The notes: generated by a model not told the origin, from the sequence alone. A DNA stretch of 64,000 bases from Halomonas ventosae (GCF_004363555.1 NZ_SNZJ01000007.1:147598-211597), one strand, 5' to 3'. Shown: positions 45,124 through 55,800, counted from the stretch's first letter. A program made the numbers and translations.

Positions 45124-46170
45124 TCAGGCCTCGCCCAGGGCCAGCGCGATGGCGCGACTGCCGACCTCCTCGCCGACCTCGCCCTTCCAGTGGTCCCAGA
45201 CATCCTGGACCCCAGCATTGAAGGTCTCGAGGTCCTCCTCGGTGGGCTCGACGATCTCGACACCCGCCTGTTCGACCTGGGGCCAGTACTCGTTGGGGTA
45301 GATGTCGTTGTTGCAGTGTTCGATGAAGTTGGCGTCGTACCAGTCGGCGGCCTTCTGCAACACGGCACGGACGTCGTCGTCGAGGTTGTCCCAGGTGTCG
45401 CGCAGCATGAAAGGCGCCACCGAGAAGCCGGTGATCGGCAGCTTGTAGCAGACCTTGAGCTGCTCCTGCAGGCTGCGGCCGATGACCGTCGAGATGTTGA
45501 AGACCCCCGCGTCCACGGTGCCCCGCTGCAGGGCCATGTAGGTCTCGGAGGAGGGGATACGGGTGGCGCCCACGTTGTAGGGCTCGAAGGCCTGGGTGGC
45601 CTCGAAGCCGACGATGCGCACCTTCTTGCCGCGCACCTCGTCGAGGCGGCGGATCGGGCTCGCCTCGGTGCTCCACAGGTACTCCGGCTCGAGGATCCCG
45701 CCCCCGGAGGTGAGCATGTAGAGGTTCTCCTCGGCCAGCACCTCGTTGATCAGCGTCATCAGCGGGCTGCCCTGGCGCAGGCGCTCCGGGTGGCGGTAGA
45801 GCTCGCCGACCACCCCGGGGAGGCCTGTGACGCCGAGGATCGGGATCGACCGGGTGATGTAGGAGAAGGTGTGGAACATGAAGTCGATGCTGCGCGCGCG
45901 CAGCGCCGGCAGCTGCTCGTCCACCTTGAGCAGCTGGCCGGAGTCGTAGAAGTCTACCGAGAGGGCGTCGCCGCCGTTCTCCTTGAGCATCTCCACGAAG
46001 CGGTTGGAGCCGTAGGTCAGCGCCTTGTAGGAGTCGGGCAGGTAGGTGACGCCGGTGAGGGTGGTGGCGGCGTGGCTGCGGGGTGCCAGCAGGCTCTGGG
46101 TGCCGAACAGGGTGGCGCCGGCGGTGGCGAAGGTGCCGTACTTCAGGATTTGGCGACGGGACAGAGTCAT
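45124..46170 (-). CDS. TRAP transporter solute-binding protein (DctP)
   Basis: A 348-aa periplasmic binding protein. The N-terminus MTLSRRQILKYGTFATAGATLF carries a twin-arginine motif (SRRQILK) and hydrophobic core, so Tat export is likely. The mature domain has the TRAP P features: the substrate-recognition region PGVVGELYRHPERLRQG and conserved RRLDEVRGKKVRIVGFEATQAFEPYNVGATRIPSSETYMALQRGTVDAGVF with the Arg that binds the substrate carboxylate. This supports transport of a carboxylic acid. It lies between the Q and M subunits in the operon. Confidence 0.92.
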   Translation of the reverse strand: MTLSRRQILKYGTFATAGATLFGTQSLLAPRSHAATTLTGVTYLPDSYKALTYGSNRFVEMLKENGGDALSVDFYDSGQLLKVDEQLPALRARSIDFMFHTFSYITRSIPILGVTGLPGVVGELYRHPERLRQGSPLMTLINEVLAEENLYMLTSGGGILEPEYLWSTEASPIRRLDEVRGKKVRIVGFEATQAFEPYNVGATRIPSSETYMALQRGTVDAGVFNISTVIGRSLQEQLKVCYKLPITGFSVAPFMLRDTWDNLDDDVRAVLQKAADWYDANFIEHCNNDIYPNEYWPQVEQAGVEIVEPTEEDLETFNAGVQDVWDHWKGEVGEEVGSRAIALALGEA

Positions 46171-46244
46171 GGTGAATCTCCTGCTTGTTGTTGTGATGGG
46201 TTACTTCACTGACGAGGGTTACGGACGTTGCTACCACACCGGGG

Positions 46245-47534
46245 CTACATCAGCCCCGGCAACCACAGGCTGATGCCGGGGAAGAACACAAACAGCATCA
46301 GCACGAGGAACTGCACGGCGACGAAGGGCAAGGCGCTCCTGATGATCTCCTCCACCGAGAGCTCGGGGCAGACTCCGCGCAGCGCGTAGAGGTTGAGCCC
46401 CACCGGCGGGGTGACCACGGCGATCTCCAGATTCAGCACCATGACGATGCCGAACCACAGCGGGTCATAGCCCAGGGCGGTGATCAGCGGCAGCAGCACC
46501 GGGGTGGTCACCACGATCAGCGATACGGCATCGACGATCATGCCGAGCAGGATCAGCAGCAGCATCACCGCCACCAGGATCGCCCAGGCGGGCAGGCCGG
46601 TGGCGGTGAGGGCCTCGGTGAGCAGCTGCGGGACCCGCACCATGTTGAGGTAGTCGCCGAAGATCTTGGCGCAGCCGATGATCAGCAGGATAGCGCCGCT
46701 GATCCGGGCGGTAGTGGCGAGTATCGACAGGAACTTCTTCCAGCTGAGGCTGCGAAACACCACCGTGGCGATCAGGAAGGCCCCGGCGGCGCCGATGCCG
46801 GCCGCCTCGCTGGGGGTGGCCAGGCCCGAGTAGATGGAGCCCAGCACGGCCACCACCAGCAGGGCGGCGTGCCAGATATTGGCGAGGCTCTGGAAGCGCT
46901 GCTTCCAGGTGAAGCGCTCCTCGCTTGCTGGTGCCTCGGCCGGGTTGAGGCGCACGCGGATGTAGATGAACAGCGACAGCGCCAGGGCCAGCACGATGCC
47001 GGGCACGATGCCGCCGATGAAGAGGTCGGCCACCGAGACGCTGGAGACCGCCCCGTAGATGATGAAGGGCACGCTGGGCGGGATCAGCATGGCCAGCGCC
47101 CCGGCGCTGACCACCGCGCCCGCGGCCAGCGAGCGGCTGTAGCCGCGCGCCAGCATCTGCGGCACGGCGATGGAGCCCACCGCGGCGACGCCGGCGAGGC
47201 TCACCCCCGAGACGGCCCCGAACATCGCCGACGCCCCCACCGAGGAGATCGCCAGGCTGCCGCGCAGCCAGTTGAGCCAGCGCACCGCGGCGGTGAACAG
47301 GCTCGAGCCCACCGGCGTGGCGCCCAGGAAGTTGCCCATCAGGATGAACAGCGGCAGGGCGATCAACTCGAAGGCGTTGAGCTGGCCGAACAGCGACGAG
47401 GGCGCGAAGAAGAAGGCCAGCGAGCCGCGGGCCATGTAGAGCCCGACCAGGCCGGAGAGGCCCAGGGCCAGGAAGATCGGGAAGCCGATGGTGATCAGCA
47501 CGACCAGCACGACCAGGACGATGATGGGATCCAT
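46245..47534 (-). CDS. TRAP transporter large membrane subunit (DctM)
   Basis: A 429-aa protein with about 11-12 membrane helices, the ion-coupled transport subunit. Landmarks: PLFILMGNFLGATPVGSSLFTAAVRWLNWLRGSLAISSVGASAMFGAVSGVSLAGVAAVGSIAVPQM, the DctM domain start; ILLIIGCAKIFGDYLN; and the conserved VVTPPVGLNLYALRGV near the end. Together with DctP and DctQ it completes a three-part TRAP system. The gene starts 12 bases after the CoA-transferase stop. Confidence 0.94.
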   Translation of the reverse strand: MDPIIVLVVLVVLITIGFPIFLALGLSGLVGLYMARGSLAFFFAPSSLFGQLNAFELIALPLFILMGNFLGATPVGSSLFTAAVRWLNWLRGSLAISSVGASAMFGAVSGVSLAGVAAVGSIAVPQMLARGYSRSLAAGAVVSAGALAMLIPPSVPFIIYGAVSSVSVADLFIGGIVPGIVLALALSLFIYIRVRLNPAEAPASEERFTWKQRFQSLANIWHAALLVVAVLGSIYSGLATPSEAAGIGAAGAFLIATVVFRSLSWKKFLSILATTARISGAILLIIGCAKIFGDYLNMVRVPQLLTEALTATGLPAWAILVAVMLLLILLGMIVDAVSLIVVTTPVLLPLITALGYDPLWFGIVMVLNLEIAVVTPPVGLNLYALRGVCPELSVEEIIRSALPFVAVQFLVLMLFVFFPGISLWLPGLM

Positions 47535-47546
47535 GGGCTGTCGTCC

Positions 47547-48764
47547 TCAGATCACGCCGTCGGCGCGCAGGGCGTCGAGGGCCTCGGGTGCCAGACCCAG
47601 CCAGCCGGTGAGCACCTGCTCGGTATGCTCACCCAGTGCCGGCCCCACCTCGCGGACGCGTCCCGGCGTGTCGGAGAGCCGCGGGAAGACGTTCTGCATG
47701 GGGAGGGGGCGGCCGTGGCGATCGGGCACCTCGACGATCGACTCCCGGGCCTGGAAGTGCGGGTCCTCGAGCATGTCCGGGGCACGGTAGACGAGCCCCG
47801 CCGGGACGCCGGCCTCGGCCAGGATATCCACCACCTGCTGGGCGTCGTGCTCGCGGGTCCAGGCGGCGACCAGGTCGTCGATAGCCGCCTGGTGCTCGCC
47901 GCGGGCGCGGTGGGTGGCGAAGTCGGGATGGTCGGCGAGGCCCGGCTGGCCCATCGCCTCGCAGAGGCGGCGGAACACGGTGTCCTGGTTGGCACCGATG
48001 ATCACGTCGCGGCCATCGCGGGCCGGGTAGGCGTTCGAGGGGGCGATCTTGGGCAGGAAGCTGCCGCTGCGCTCGCGCACCTTGCCGGCGCGGGCGTACT
48101 CGGGGACCAGGCTCTCCATCATCGCCAGCACCGACTCGAAGATGCTGCTGTCGACCACCTGGCCGCGGCCACTGCGGTCGCGCTGGTGCAGCGCCATCAT
48201 GGTGCCGAGTGCCGCATGCAGGCCGGCCAGGGTATCGCCCAGCGAGATGCCCACGCGCACCGGCGGGCGGTCCGGGTAGCCGCTCAGGTGGCGCAGGCCC
48301 CCCATGGCCTCGCACACCGAGGCGAAGCCGGCCCGCGAGGCGTAGGGACCCTCCTGGCCGAAGCCGGTGACGCGCACCATCACCAAGCGTGGGTTGTGGC
48401 GGGAAAGCGCCTCGTACCCCAGCCCCCAGCGTTCCATGGTACCGGGGCGGAAGTTCTCGATGATGACGTCGGCCTGGCTGGCCAGCTCGCGCAGCAGTTC
48501 CTGGCCGCGGGGCTGTCGCAGGTCCAGGGTCAGCGACTGCTTGTTGCGGCCGATGACGTTCCACCACAGCGGTTCGCCGGTGTCGCGGTCGGCCTCGCCC
48601 CACTGGCGCATGGCGTCGCCCTTGCCGGGCGGCTCGACCTTGATCACCTGGGCGCCGAAGTCGGCCAGTACCTGGCCACAGTAGGGTCCGGCAATCAGCT
48701 GGCCCAGCTCGAGGACCTTGATGTCGCTGAGGGGCGTCGGGGTTTGTGTGTCGTGCGGCGTCAT
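47547..48764 (-). CDS. Family III (CaiB/BaiF) CoA-transferase
   Basis: A 405-aa CoA-transferase that would move CoA between an acyl-CoA donor and an acid. Motifs: KVLELGQLIAGPYCGQVLADFGAQVIKVEPP at the N-terminus, NRNKQSLTLDLRQP-like RNKQSLTLDLRQPRGQELL, VIIENFRPGTMERWGLGYE with the conserved Asp/Glu environment and the C-terminal GEHTEQVL. Members act on formyl-CoA, carnitine, citramalate/itaconate and succinate. Here it is the first enzyme gene after the GntR regulator, so it most likely activates the imported acid with CoA from acetyl- or succinyl-CoA. Confidence 0.92.
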   Translation of the reverse strand: MTPHDTQTPTPLSDIKVLELGQLIAGPYCGQVLADFGAQVIKVEPPGKGDAMRQWGEADRDTGEPLWWNVIGRNKQSLTLDLRQPRGQELLRELASQADVIIENFRPGTMERWGLGYEALSRHNPRLVMVRVTGFGQEGPYASRAGFASVCEAMGGLRHLSGYPDRPPVRVGISLGDTLAGLHAALGTMMALHQRDRSGRGQVVDSSIFESVLAMMESLVPEYARAGKVRERSGSFLPKIAPSNAYPARDGRDVIIGANQDTVFRRLCEAMGQPGLADHPDFATHRARGEHQAAIDDLVAAWTREHDAQQVVDILAEAGVPAGLVYRAPDMLEDPHFQARESIVEVPDRHGRPLPMQNVFPRLSDTPGRVREVGPALGEHTEQVLTGWLGLAPEALDALRADGVI

Positions 48765-48788
48765 TGTTGTTGTGGTGCCTCTTGGGTG

Positions 48789-49529
48789 TCAGTGGGAGGA
48801 GGCCCCCGGCGGGGCGCCGCCGGGGACGTCGGTTGACCGGACATGCAGGGCCTGGGCGGCCAGCAGATGGGCGCGCATCACGTGCTCGGCCCATTCGGGG
48901 CTCCCGGCGACGATGGCCTCCAGGATCTCGCGGTGATGGCGCATGCTGCGGCGCAGGTTGGTGAGGTCGTAGTTGCCGAAGTTGCGGCGGATCACCGAGG
49001 TGCGCACCACGCTCTCCAGCACGCTGGCCAGGCGCTGGTTGTCGCTGGCCAGCACCAGCTCGCGGTGAAACTCGTGGTTCAGGAAGGCGATCTCGTTGCG
49101 CACGCCGGGGTCGGTCTCGACGCGCTCGGTCAGGGCCTCCATGCGCTCGGCCAGTGCCTCCAGGCGGCCCAGCCGGGCCCGGTCCAGGCGCTCGCTGGCC
49201 AGCCGCACCGCCATGGGTTCCAGCACCAGGCGCAGCTCGAAGACCTCGCGGGCGTCCTTCTCGGTCCAGGCGACCACCCGGGCGCCATGGTGGGGGATCG
49301 CCTCGAGCCAGCCCTCTGAGACCAGCTCGCGCAGCGCCTCGCGCACCGGCGTGCGGCTCACCGCGAGCTCGCGGGCGACGCTTGCCTCGCGGATGTAGTC
49401 GTGGGGCCGGTAGCTGCCGTCGAGGATGCGCTGCTTGATCGCCTCGTGGACCTGGGCGGTGGCCGTTCTGGCGACGGGGGCGGCATCGAGGTGTCGGGGT
49501 TGGCTCACGGCGGATGTCCTGGATTGCAT
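48789..49529 (-). CDS. GntR/FCD-type transcriptional regulator of the catabolic operon
   Basis: A 246-aa GntR regulator of the FadR subfamily. N-terminal winged helix: VHEAIKQRILDGSYRPHDYIREASVARELAVSRTPVREALRELVSEGWL, then a C-terminal FCD ligand-binding domain with the metal-ligand pattern EFHRELVLASDN...RSMRHHREILEAIVAGSPEWAEHVMRAHL. It is the first gene of the operon. The ATG at 49529 lies inside a palindrome (49522-49535) that matches a second one upstream, so it probably represses its own operon until a pathway acid binds. No ribosome-binding site precedes the ATG; a leaderless or downstream start is possible. Confidence 0.9.
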   Translation of the reverse strand: MQSRTSAVSQPRHLDAAPVARTATAQVHEAIKQRILDGSYRPHDYIREASVARELAVSRTPVREALRELVSEGWLEAIPHHGARVVAWTEKDAREVFELRLVLEPMAVRLASERLDRARLGRLEALAERMEALTERVETDPGVRNEIAFLNHEFHRELVLASDNQRLASVLESVVRTSVIRRNFGNYDLTNLRRSMRHHREILEAIVAGSPEWAEHVMRAHLLAAQALHVRSTDVPGGAPPGASSH

Positions 49530-49535
49530 GCAATC
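49522..49535. promoter_or_regulatory. Proximal GntR operator palindrome
   Basis: GATTGCATGCAATC, a perfect 14-base palindrome with core TTGCATGCAA. It overlaps the predicted start codon of the GntR gene. Confidence 0.75.
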
Positions 49536-49584
49536 TGCAAGATAGGAGAGAAACGGGACGCCGTATCACTAGACTTTAGGCTAG

Positions 49585-49598
49585 AGTTGCATGCAACT
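49585..49598. promoter_or_regulatory. Distal GntR operator palindrome
   Basis: AGTTGCATGCAACT, a perfect 14-base palindrome sharing the TTGCATGCAA core with the proximal one. Centre-to-centre distance is exactly 63 bases, six helical turns, as in looped or co-operative operators. On the minus strand a -35-like TTGCAT inside it, 17 bases from TCTAGT, may be the promoter. Confidence 0.75.
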
Positions 49599-49743
49599 GG
49601 AGGGGCGAGACCTGACCTGGCGCTGAGAGTGGAGAAGGCAGGGCGGCGCTCCGATGGGCGCTGCCTGCTTGCCGCCTGAACCGGCCGGAAAGAAAAACGG
49701 CCACTGCCTCGATGAGCCAAGTGACCGTTTCTTCAGGAATTTC

Positions 49744-49819
49744 TGGTGCCGCAAAGAGGATTCGAACCTCCGACCTACGCATTACGAGTGCGTTGCTCTA
49801 CCAGCTGAGCTATTGCGGC
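49744..49819 (-). tRNA. tRNA-Thr (anticodon CGU)
   Basis: Read on the minus strand from 49819 to 49744: 76 nt including an encoded CCA. Acceptor stem GCCGCAA pairs with TTGCGGC; D-loop AGCTCAGCTGGTAGAGC; anticodon loop CTCGTAA with CGT flanked by the stem ACGCA/TGCGT; T-arm GGAGGTTCGAATCCTC. It reads ACG codons. Confidence 0.97.
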
Positions 49820-49860
49820 GCAGGGGCATGGTAGCGCCGCGCAGGACCCGATGCCAGGCG

Positions 49861-50676
49861 TCAGCGGCGCAGCCGGGTCAGCCCCTCCTGGGCGCTGGAG
49901 GCGACCAGCCGGCCCTGGCGGTCGTAGATGCTGCCGCGGGCGAAGCCTCGTGCGCCGCCGGCCCAGGGGCTGTCCATGTCGTAGAGCAGCCAGTCGTCGA
50001 CCCTGACGTCATGGTGGAACCAGAGGGCGTGGTCGAGGCTGGCGATCTGCAGCTGCGGGTCGCGGAAATCGATGCCGTGGGGCACCAGGGCGGTGGTCAG
50101 CAGATTGAAGTCGGAGCTGTAGGCGAGCAGGCTGCGATGCAGCGCCTGGTCATCGGGCAGCTCGCCGACCAGCCGGAACCAGAGGCGCTTGCGTGCCGGT
50201 CGGCCCGCCTCGGCCTCGTCGCCCAGGTGCAGGAATTCGATGGGGTGGCCGGGGAAGCGCTCGAGTCGGGCATCGCTGTCCGCCAGCGTCTCGGGCGGGG
50301 CGACCTCGGGCATGGCGGGCTGGTGGGCGATGCTCTGCTCCTCGCCGTGGAAGGAGGCGCTGCAGAAGAAGATCGGCCGTCCCTTCTGGATGGCGGTGAC
50401 CCGGCGGGTGGTGAAGCTGCCGCCGTCGCGCACCGCATCGACCTGGTAGACCACCGGGCGATGCGGGTCCCCCGGGCGCAGGAAGTAGCCGTGCAGGGAG
50501 TGGGTCCGTCGCGCCGGATCGACGGTCTGGCTGGCCGCCGAGAGCGCCTGGCCCAGCACCTGCCCGCCGAACAGCTGGGGCAGGCCCAGGTCCTGGCTGC
50601 GGCCGCGAAACAGGTTCTCCTCCAGGGCCTCCAGGCCGAGCAGGTCCACCAGGGCGTTCAGGGCATCAGGCTTCAT
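49861..50676 (-). CDS. tesB: Acyl-CoA thioesterase II
   Basis: A 271-aa double-hotdog thioesterase that hydrolyses medium- and long-chain acyl-CoA. It starts MKPDALNALVDLLGLEALEENLFRGRSQDLGLPQLFGGQVLGQAL, with the FGGQV/LGQAL motif, HSLHGYFLRPGDPHRPVVYQVDAVRDGGSFTTRRV, and the C-terminal LDHALWFHHDVRVDDWLLYDMDSPWAGGARGFARGSIYDRQGRLVASSAQEGL with the catalytic Asp. Length is close to E. coli TesB (286). GGAGGAGA precedes the ATG at 50676. It diverges from tadA. Confidence 0.94.
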   Translation of the reverse strand: MKPDALNALVDLLGLEALEENLFRGRSQDLGLPQLFGGQVLGQALSAASQTVDPARRTHSLHGYFLRPGDPHRPVVYQVDAVRDGGSFTTRRVTAIQKGRPIFFCSASFHGEEQSIAHQPAMPEVAPPETLADSDARLERFPGHPIEFLHLGDEAEAGRPARKRLWFRLVGELPDDQALHRSLLAYSSDFNLLTTALVPHGIDFRDPQLQIASLDHALWFHHDVRVDDWLLYDMDSPWAGGARGFARGSIYDRQGRLVASSAQEGLTRLRR

Positions 50677-50730
50677 CGGTCTCCTCCGGGGTGATGGCGT
50701 GCCGGCCATCGGTATCATACGATCGTCTGA

Positions 50731-51246
<516 letters not shown>

Positions 51247-52710
51247 CTAGAGGACGGGTGGTACCTGCTCGAAGAGGGCGCTCTCCTCCTCGTCGGGCAG
51301 GCGCGCATTGAGTTCATGAAACTGCTCCTGGCTGCGGTCCAGGTAAGCCAGGATCTCGTAGTAGCGCCGGATGTTACGCACATAGATCACCGGTTCGCCG
51401 CCGCGGGCGTAGCCGTGGCGGGTCTGGCTGTGCCACTCGCGCTCCTGGAGCAGCGGCAGCGACTCGCGCACGTCGCGCCACAGATCCGGGTCGCCGCCGC
51501 GCTGCTCGGTGATCCTGCGGGCATCGTAGAGGTGGCCGAGGCCGACATTGTAGGAGGCCATGGCCATGAACAGGCGGTCGTCGCCAGTGATCGACTCCGG
51601 CAGCCGCTCGATCAGCTGACGCAGGTAACGGGCGCCGCCATGGATGCTCTGGGCCGGGTCGAGCCGGTTGTCGACGCCGAGGTCGCCGGCGGTGGCGTTG
51701 GTCAGCATCATCAGCCCGCGCACGCCGGTGGGGGAGGTGGCCCTGGGCTTCCAGTGGGACTCCTGGTAACCCAGCGCGGCCAGCAGCTTCCAGTCGAAGC
51801 GGGTGTTGCGGGCGGCCTCGCGGAACAGCGCGGTGTAGCGGGGCAGGCGCTCCCGGGCATGGGCGATGAAGGTTCGGGCGCCCACGTACTCCAGGTAGTC
51901 GTCGTGGCCGAAGTAGCTGGCCACCAGGGCGTCGAGCTCGCCGTCGCGGCGCAGCTCGTCGAGGAAGCGGTTGGCGGCGTTGACCAGGCCCAGCCCCCGT
52001 CCGGCGGGGAAGGCCCAGGCCAGGGAGAGCGGCTTGCCGAGGGGAAAGCCATCCTCGACCTCGGGGAAGAACAGCCGGTTGAGGCGGAACTGGTGCTCGA
52101 AGACCACCGCGGCATCCAGGGTGCCCCGGGCCACCTGGCCAAGCAGCTCGGCCACTTCCAGTTCGCCGGACTCCTTCCAGCTCAGCCCGGGGTGCTCGGC
52201 CTGCAGCTCGCGCAGCACCCGGTCGGTGCCGGAGCCGCGCAGGGTGCCGATCTCCAGCCCCTCCAGCTCGGCGATCGTCTCCGGCGGGTGCAGGCCGCGG
52301 CGATAGACCAGCAGCGGCTGCAGGAGCATGATCGGCCGGCTGAAGAGCAGGCCGTCCAGCGTCGGGTCCAGGGGCAGGGCGGCGGCGCCCAGGTCGCCTT
52401 CCTCGCGCACCGCGTCGAGCACGCCCTGAATATGGTGGTCGGCGTCCAGGGTCAGGCTGACCCCCAGGTGGTCGGCGAAGCGCCGCATCAGCTCGTATTC
52501 GAAGCCGGTGGGGCCCTGGCGCCCTTCATAATAGGTGGTCGGGGTGTTGCGGGTATGGACGCTGAGGAAGTCGCGCGCCAGTACCTCCCCCAGGTGCGGA
52601 CCCTCGGGCATACCGGAACGCCCGGGCAGCAGCGCCAGCAGGAGGGCACTGCACAGGAGGGCGGCCCCGCGCCACTGGCGCCGGGCAGGGTCGGTCGGGA
52701 AAGCGGGCAT
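51247..52710 (-). CDS. mltF: Membrane-bound lytic murein transglycosylase F
   Basis: MltF cleaves peptidoglycan glycan strands, attached to the outer membrane. This 487-aa protein has an N-terminal export/anchor segment, then a solute-binding-like domain (about 45-270; [30 protein letters not shown]) and a C-terminal goose-lysozyme-like SLT domain: [31 protein letters not shown] with catalytic Glu317, [15 protein letters not shown] and the distal region [13 protein letters not shown]. The ATG at 52710 is the family-like start. Divergent from purL, as in Pseudomonas and relatives. Confidence 0.93.
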   Translation of the reverse strand: MPAFPTDPARRQWRGAALLCSALLLALLPGRSGMPEGPHLGEVLARDFLSVHTRNTPTTYYEGRQGPTGFEYELMRRFADHLGVSLTLDADHHIQGVLDAVREEGDLGAAALPLDPTLDGLLFSRPIMLLQPLLVYRRGLHPPETIAELEGLEIGTLRGSGTDRVLRELQAEHPGLSWKESGELEVAELLGQVARGTLDAAVVFEHQFRLNRLFFPEVEDGFPLGKPLSLAWAFPAGRGLGLVNAANRFLDELRRDGELDALVASYFGHDDYLEYVGARTFIAHARERLPRYTALFREAARNTRFDWKLLAALGYQESHWKPRATSPTGVRGLMMLTNATAGDLGVDNRLDPAQSIHGGARYLRQLIERLPESITGDDRLFMAMASYNVGLGHLYDARRITEQRGGDPDLWRDVRESLPLLQEREWHSQTRHGYARGGEPVIYVRNIRRYYEILAYLDRSQEQFHELNARLPDEEESALFEQVPPVL

Positions 52711-52777
52711 GTGGGCGACGTGCGGCGATGAGACCCTCAACCTTAACCAGCCCACGGGCGGCTGTCACCTACGCCGA

Positions 52778-52807
52778 TTTCTCGCGCCCGGCGCTTTCCA
52801 GTATCAT
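52778..52807 (+). promoter_or_regulatory. Candidate purL promoter
   Basis: TTTCTC (52778-52783) and TATCAT (52802-52807) are separated by 18 bases, about 60 bases before purL. The -35 match is weak. No clear PurR-type operator (ACGCAAACGTTTGCGT-like) was recognised by eye. Confidence 0.35.
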
Positions 52808-52869
52808 GTGCGCTCGTTGCCGCCGGCCGCGGCCCCGAATTCTCCCCCCTGTTTCAGAGGCTCCAGGAT

Positions 52870-55800
52870 ATGCTCGAACTGCGAGGCGCGCCCGCCCTAT
52901 CTGCTTTCCGTCATGCCAAGCTGCTGGACGCCCTGCGCGCATCCGTTCCCGAGGTCGAGTCCCTGCACGCCGACCATGTCCACTTCGTCGACCATGACGG
53001 CGACCTGGGGGACGACGAGCGGCGCCTGCTGGAGCAACTGCTCGACTACGGCCCGGCGCGCGCTGAGGAAGGCCGCGCCGAGGGCCAGCTCTTCCTGGTG
53101 GTGCCGCGTATCGGCACCCAGTCGCCCTGGTCCTCCAAGGCCACCGACATCGCCCATAACTGCGGGCTGGACAGGGTGCGGCGCATCGAGCGCGGCGTGG
53201 CCTACCGGGTGAAGGTCGCCGGCGCCCTCTCCGAGACCGCCTTCGAGCAGATCCGGGCCGCCCTGCACGACCGCATGACCGAGAGCGTGCTGGCCGATGC
53301 CTCCGACGCCGCCCGGCTCTTCGCCCACCACGCGCCGGCGCCGCTGGGCAGCGTCGATGTGCTCGAGGGCGGCCGCGAGGCGCTGGTCACCGCCAATGCC
53401 GAGCTGGGGCTGGCGCTGGCCGAGGACGAGATCGACTACCTGGTCGAGGCGTTCCGCGATCTGGGCCGCAACCCCACGGACGTCGAGCTGATGATGTTCG
53501 CCCAGGCCAACTCCGAGCACTGCCGCCACAAGATCTTCAACGCCGACTGGGTAGTGGACGGCGAGGCGCAGAGTCATTCGCTGTTCCGGATGATCAAGAA
53601 CACCCATGAGTGCTCGCCCGGTGACATCCTCTCCGCCTACAGCGACAACGCCGCGGTGATCAGGGGCTCGGAGGCGCCGCGTTTCTTCCCGGCGCCGCTC
53701 TCCGGCAAGGAGGGCGAGCGCGCCGTCTATGGCAGCACTCGGGAGCCGATTCAGATCCTGATGAAGGTGGAGACCCACAACCACCCGACGGCCATCGCCC
53801 CGCACCCCGGGGCGGCCACCGGCGCCGGCGGCGAGATCCGCGACGAGGGCGCCACCGGCATCGGCGGCAAGCCCAAGGCGGGCCTGACCGGCTTCACCGT
53901 CTCCAACCTGCGCATCCCCGAGTTCGTGCAGCCCTGGGAGGCCTTCGACTACGGCAAGCCCGAGCGAATCCAGTCGGCGCTCGAGATCATGCTCGAGGGT
54001 CCCATCGGCGGCGCCGCCTTCAACAACGAGTTCGGCCGCCCGAACCTCGCCGGCGTCTTTCGCACCTACGAGCAGGACGCCCTGGGGCATGACGGCATCG
54101 AGCGTCGCGGCTACCACAAGCCGATCATGCTCGCCGGCGGCTACGGCAATATCCGCGACGGCCACGTCCAGAAGGGCGAGATCCCGGTGGGCGGAAAGCT
54201 GATCGTGATGGGCGGCCCGGCGATGCTGATCGGCCTGGGCGGTGGCGCGGCCTCCTCCATGGCCTCGGGGACCTCCAGCGCCGACCTGGACTTCGCCTCG
54301 GTGCAACGCGGCAACCCGGAGATGGAGCGCCGCGCCCAGGAGGTGATCGACCGCTGCTGGGCGCTGGGCCGCGAGAACCCGATCCGCTTCATCCACGACG
54401 TGGGTGCCGGGGGCCTCTCCAACGCCCTGCCGGAGCTGGTCAAGGATGGCGAGCGCGGCGGCCTCTTCGACCTGCGTGCCGTGCCCAACGCCGAGCCGGG
54501 CATGAGCCCGCTGGAGATCTGGTGCAACGAGGCCCAGGAGCGCTACGTGCTGGCGGTGGCGCCGGAGGACCTCGCCACCTTCGAGGCACTGTGCGAGCGC
54601 GAGCGCTGCCCCTATGCGGTGGTGGGCGAGGCGAGCGAGGCGCATCATCTGGCGGTGACCGACGGCCACTTCGAGAGCCAGCCGGTCGACCTGCCGATGA
54701 GCGTGCTGTTCGGCAAGCCGCCGAAGATGCAGCGCGAGTTCCAGCGTCGGGACAAGACGCTCTCCGGGGTGATGCTCGACAACCTCGACCTTCGCGAGGC
54801 CATGGACCGCGTGCTGCGCCTGCCCGCCGTGGCCTCCAAGAGCTTCCTGATCACCATCGGCGACCGCTCCATCACCGGCCAGGTGGCCCGCGACCAGATG
54901 GTCGGCCCCTGGCAGGTGCCGGTCGCCGACGTCGCCGTGACCACGGCGAGCTTCGACACCCATGCCGGCGAGGCCATGGCCATGGGCGAGCGGCCGCCGG
55001 TGGCGCTGATCGACCCCGCGGCCAGCGCCCGCCTGGCGGTGGCCGAGACCATCACCAACCTGGCCGCCGCGCCCATCGACAAGCTCGGCGATATCAAGCT
55101 CTCCGCCAACTGGATGAGCGCGGCCGACCACCCGGGCGAGAACCAGGCGCTGTATGACGCCGTCCACGCGGTGGGCATGGAGCTCTGTCCGGCACTGGGC
55201 ATCGCCATCCCGGTGGGCAAGGACTCCATGTCCATGCGCACCGCCTGGGAGGAGGAGAACGCCCAGGGCGAGGCCGAGGAGAAGAGCGTCACCTCGCCGC
55301 TGTCGCTCTCCGTGACCGGCTTCGCGCCGGTCAGCGATGCCATGTGGACCCTGACACCCCAGATCAACCTGGAGCAGGACGAGTCCGACCTGCTGCTGAT
55401 CGACCTGGGGGGTGGCCGGAACCGCCTGGGCGGCTCGGCCCTGGCCCAGGTCTATGGCCAGGTGGGCAACGAGTGCCCGGACCTGGACGACCCCGAGGAC
55501 CTCAAGGCCTTCTTCGCGGTGATCCAGGGGCTCAATGCCGAGGGCACCCTGCTGGCCTACCACGACCGCAGCGACGGCGGCCTGCTGGTGACCCTGCTGG
55601 AGATGGCCTTCGCCGCCCATGCGGGCCTCGAGATCAAGCTCGACTGGCTGATCGACGAGCCCGTCGACGCCTTCAACGCGCTCTTCGCCGAGGAGCTCGG
55701 GGCGGTGATCCAGGTGAACCGCCGGCACACCGAGGCAGTGCTGGCCCAGTTCGCCGCCGCCGGCATCGAGACCTGCGGCGTCATCGCCCGGCCGCGCTAC

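Noticed and set aside
49700..49860. Attachment site at tRNA-Thr
   Set aside because: The tRNA is flanked by unrelated core genes; no integrase gene or repeat of the 3' end was seen.
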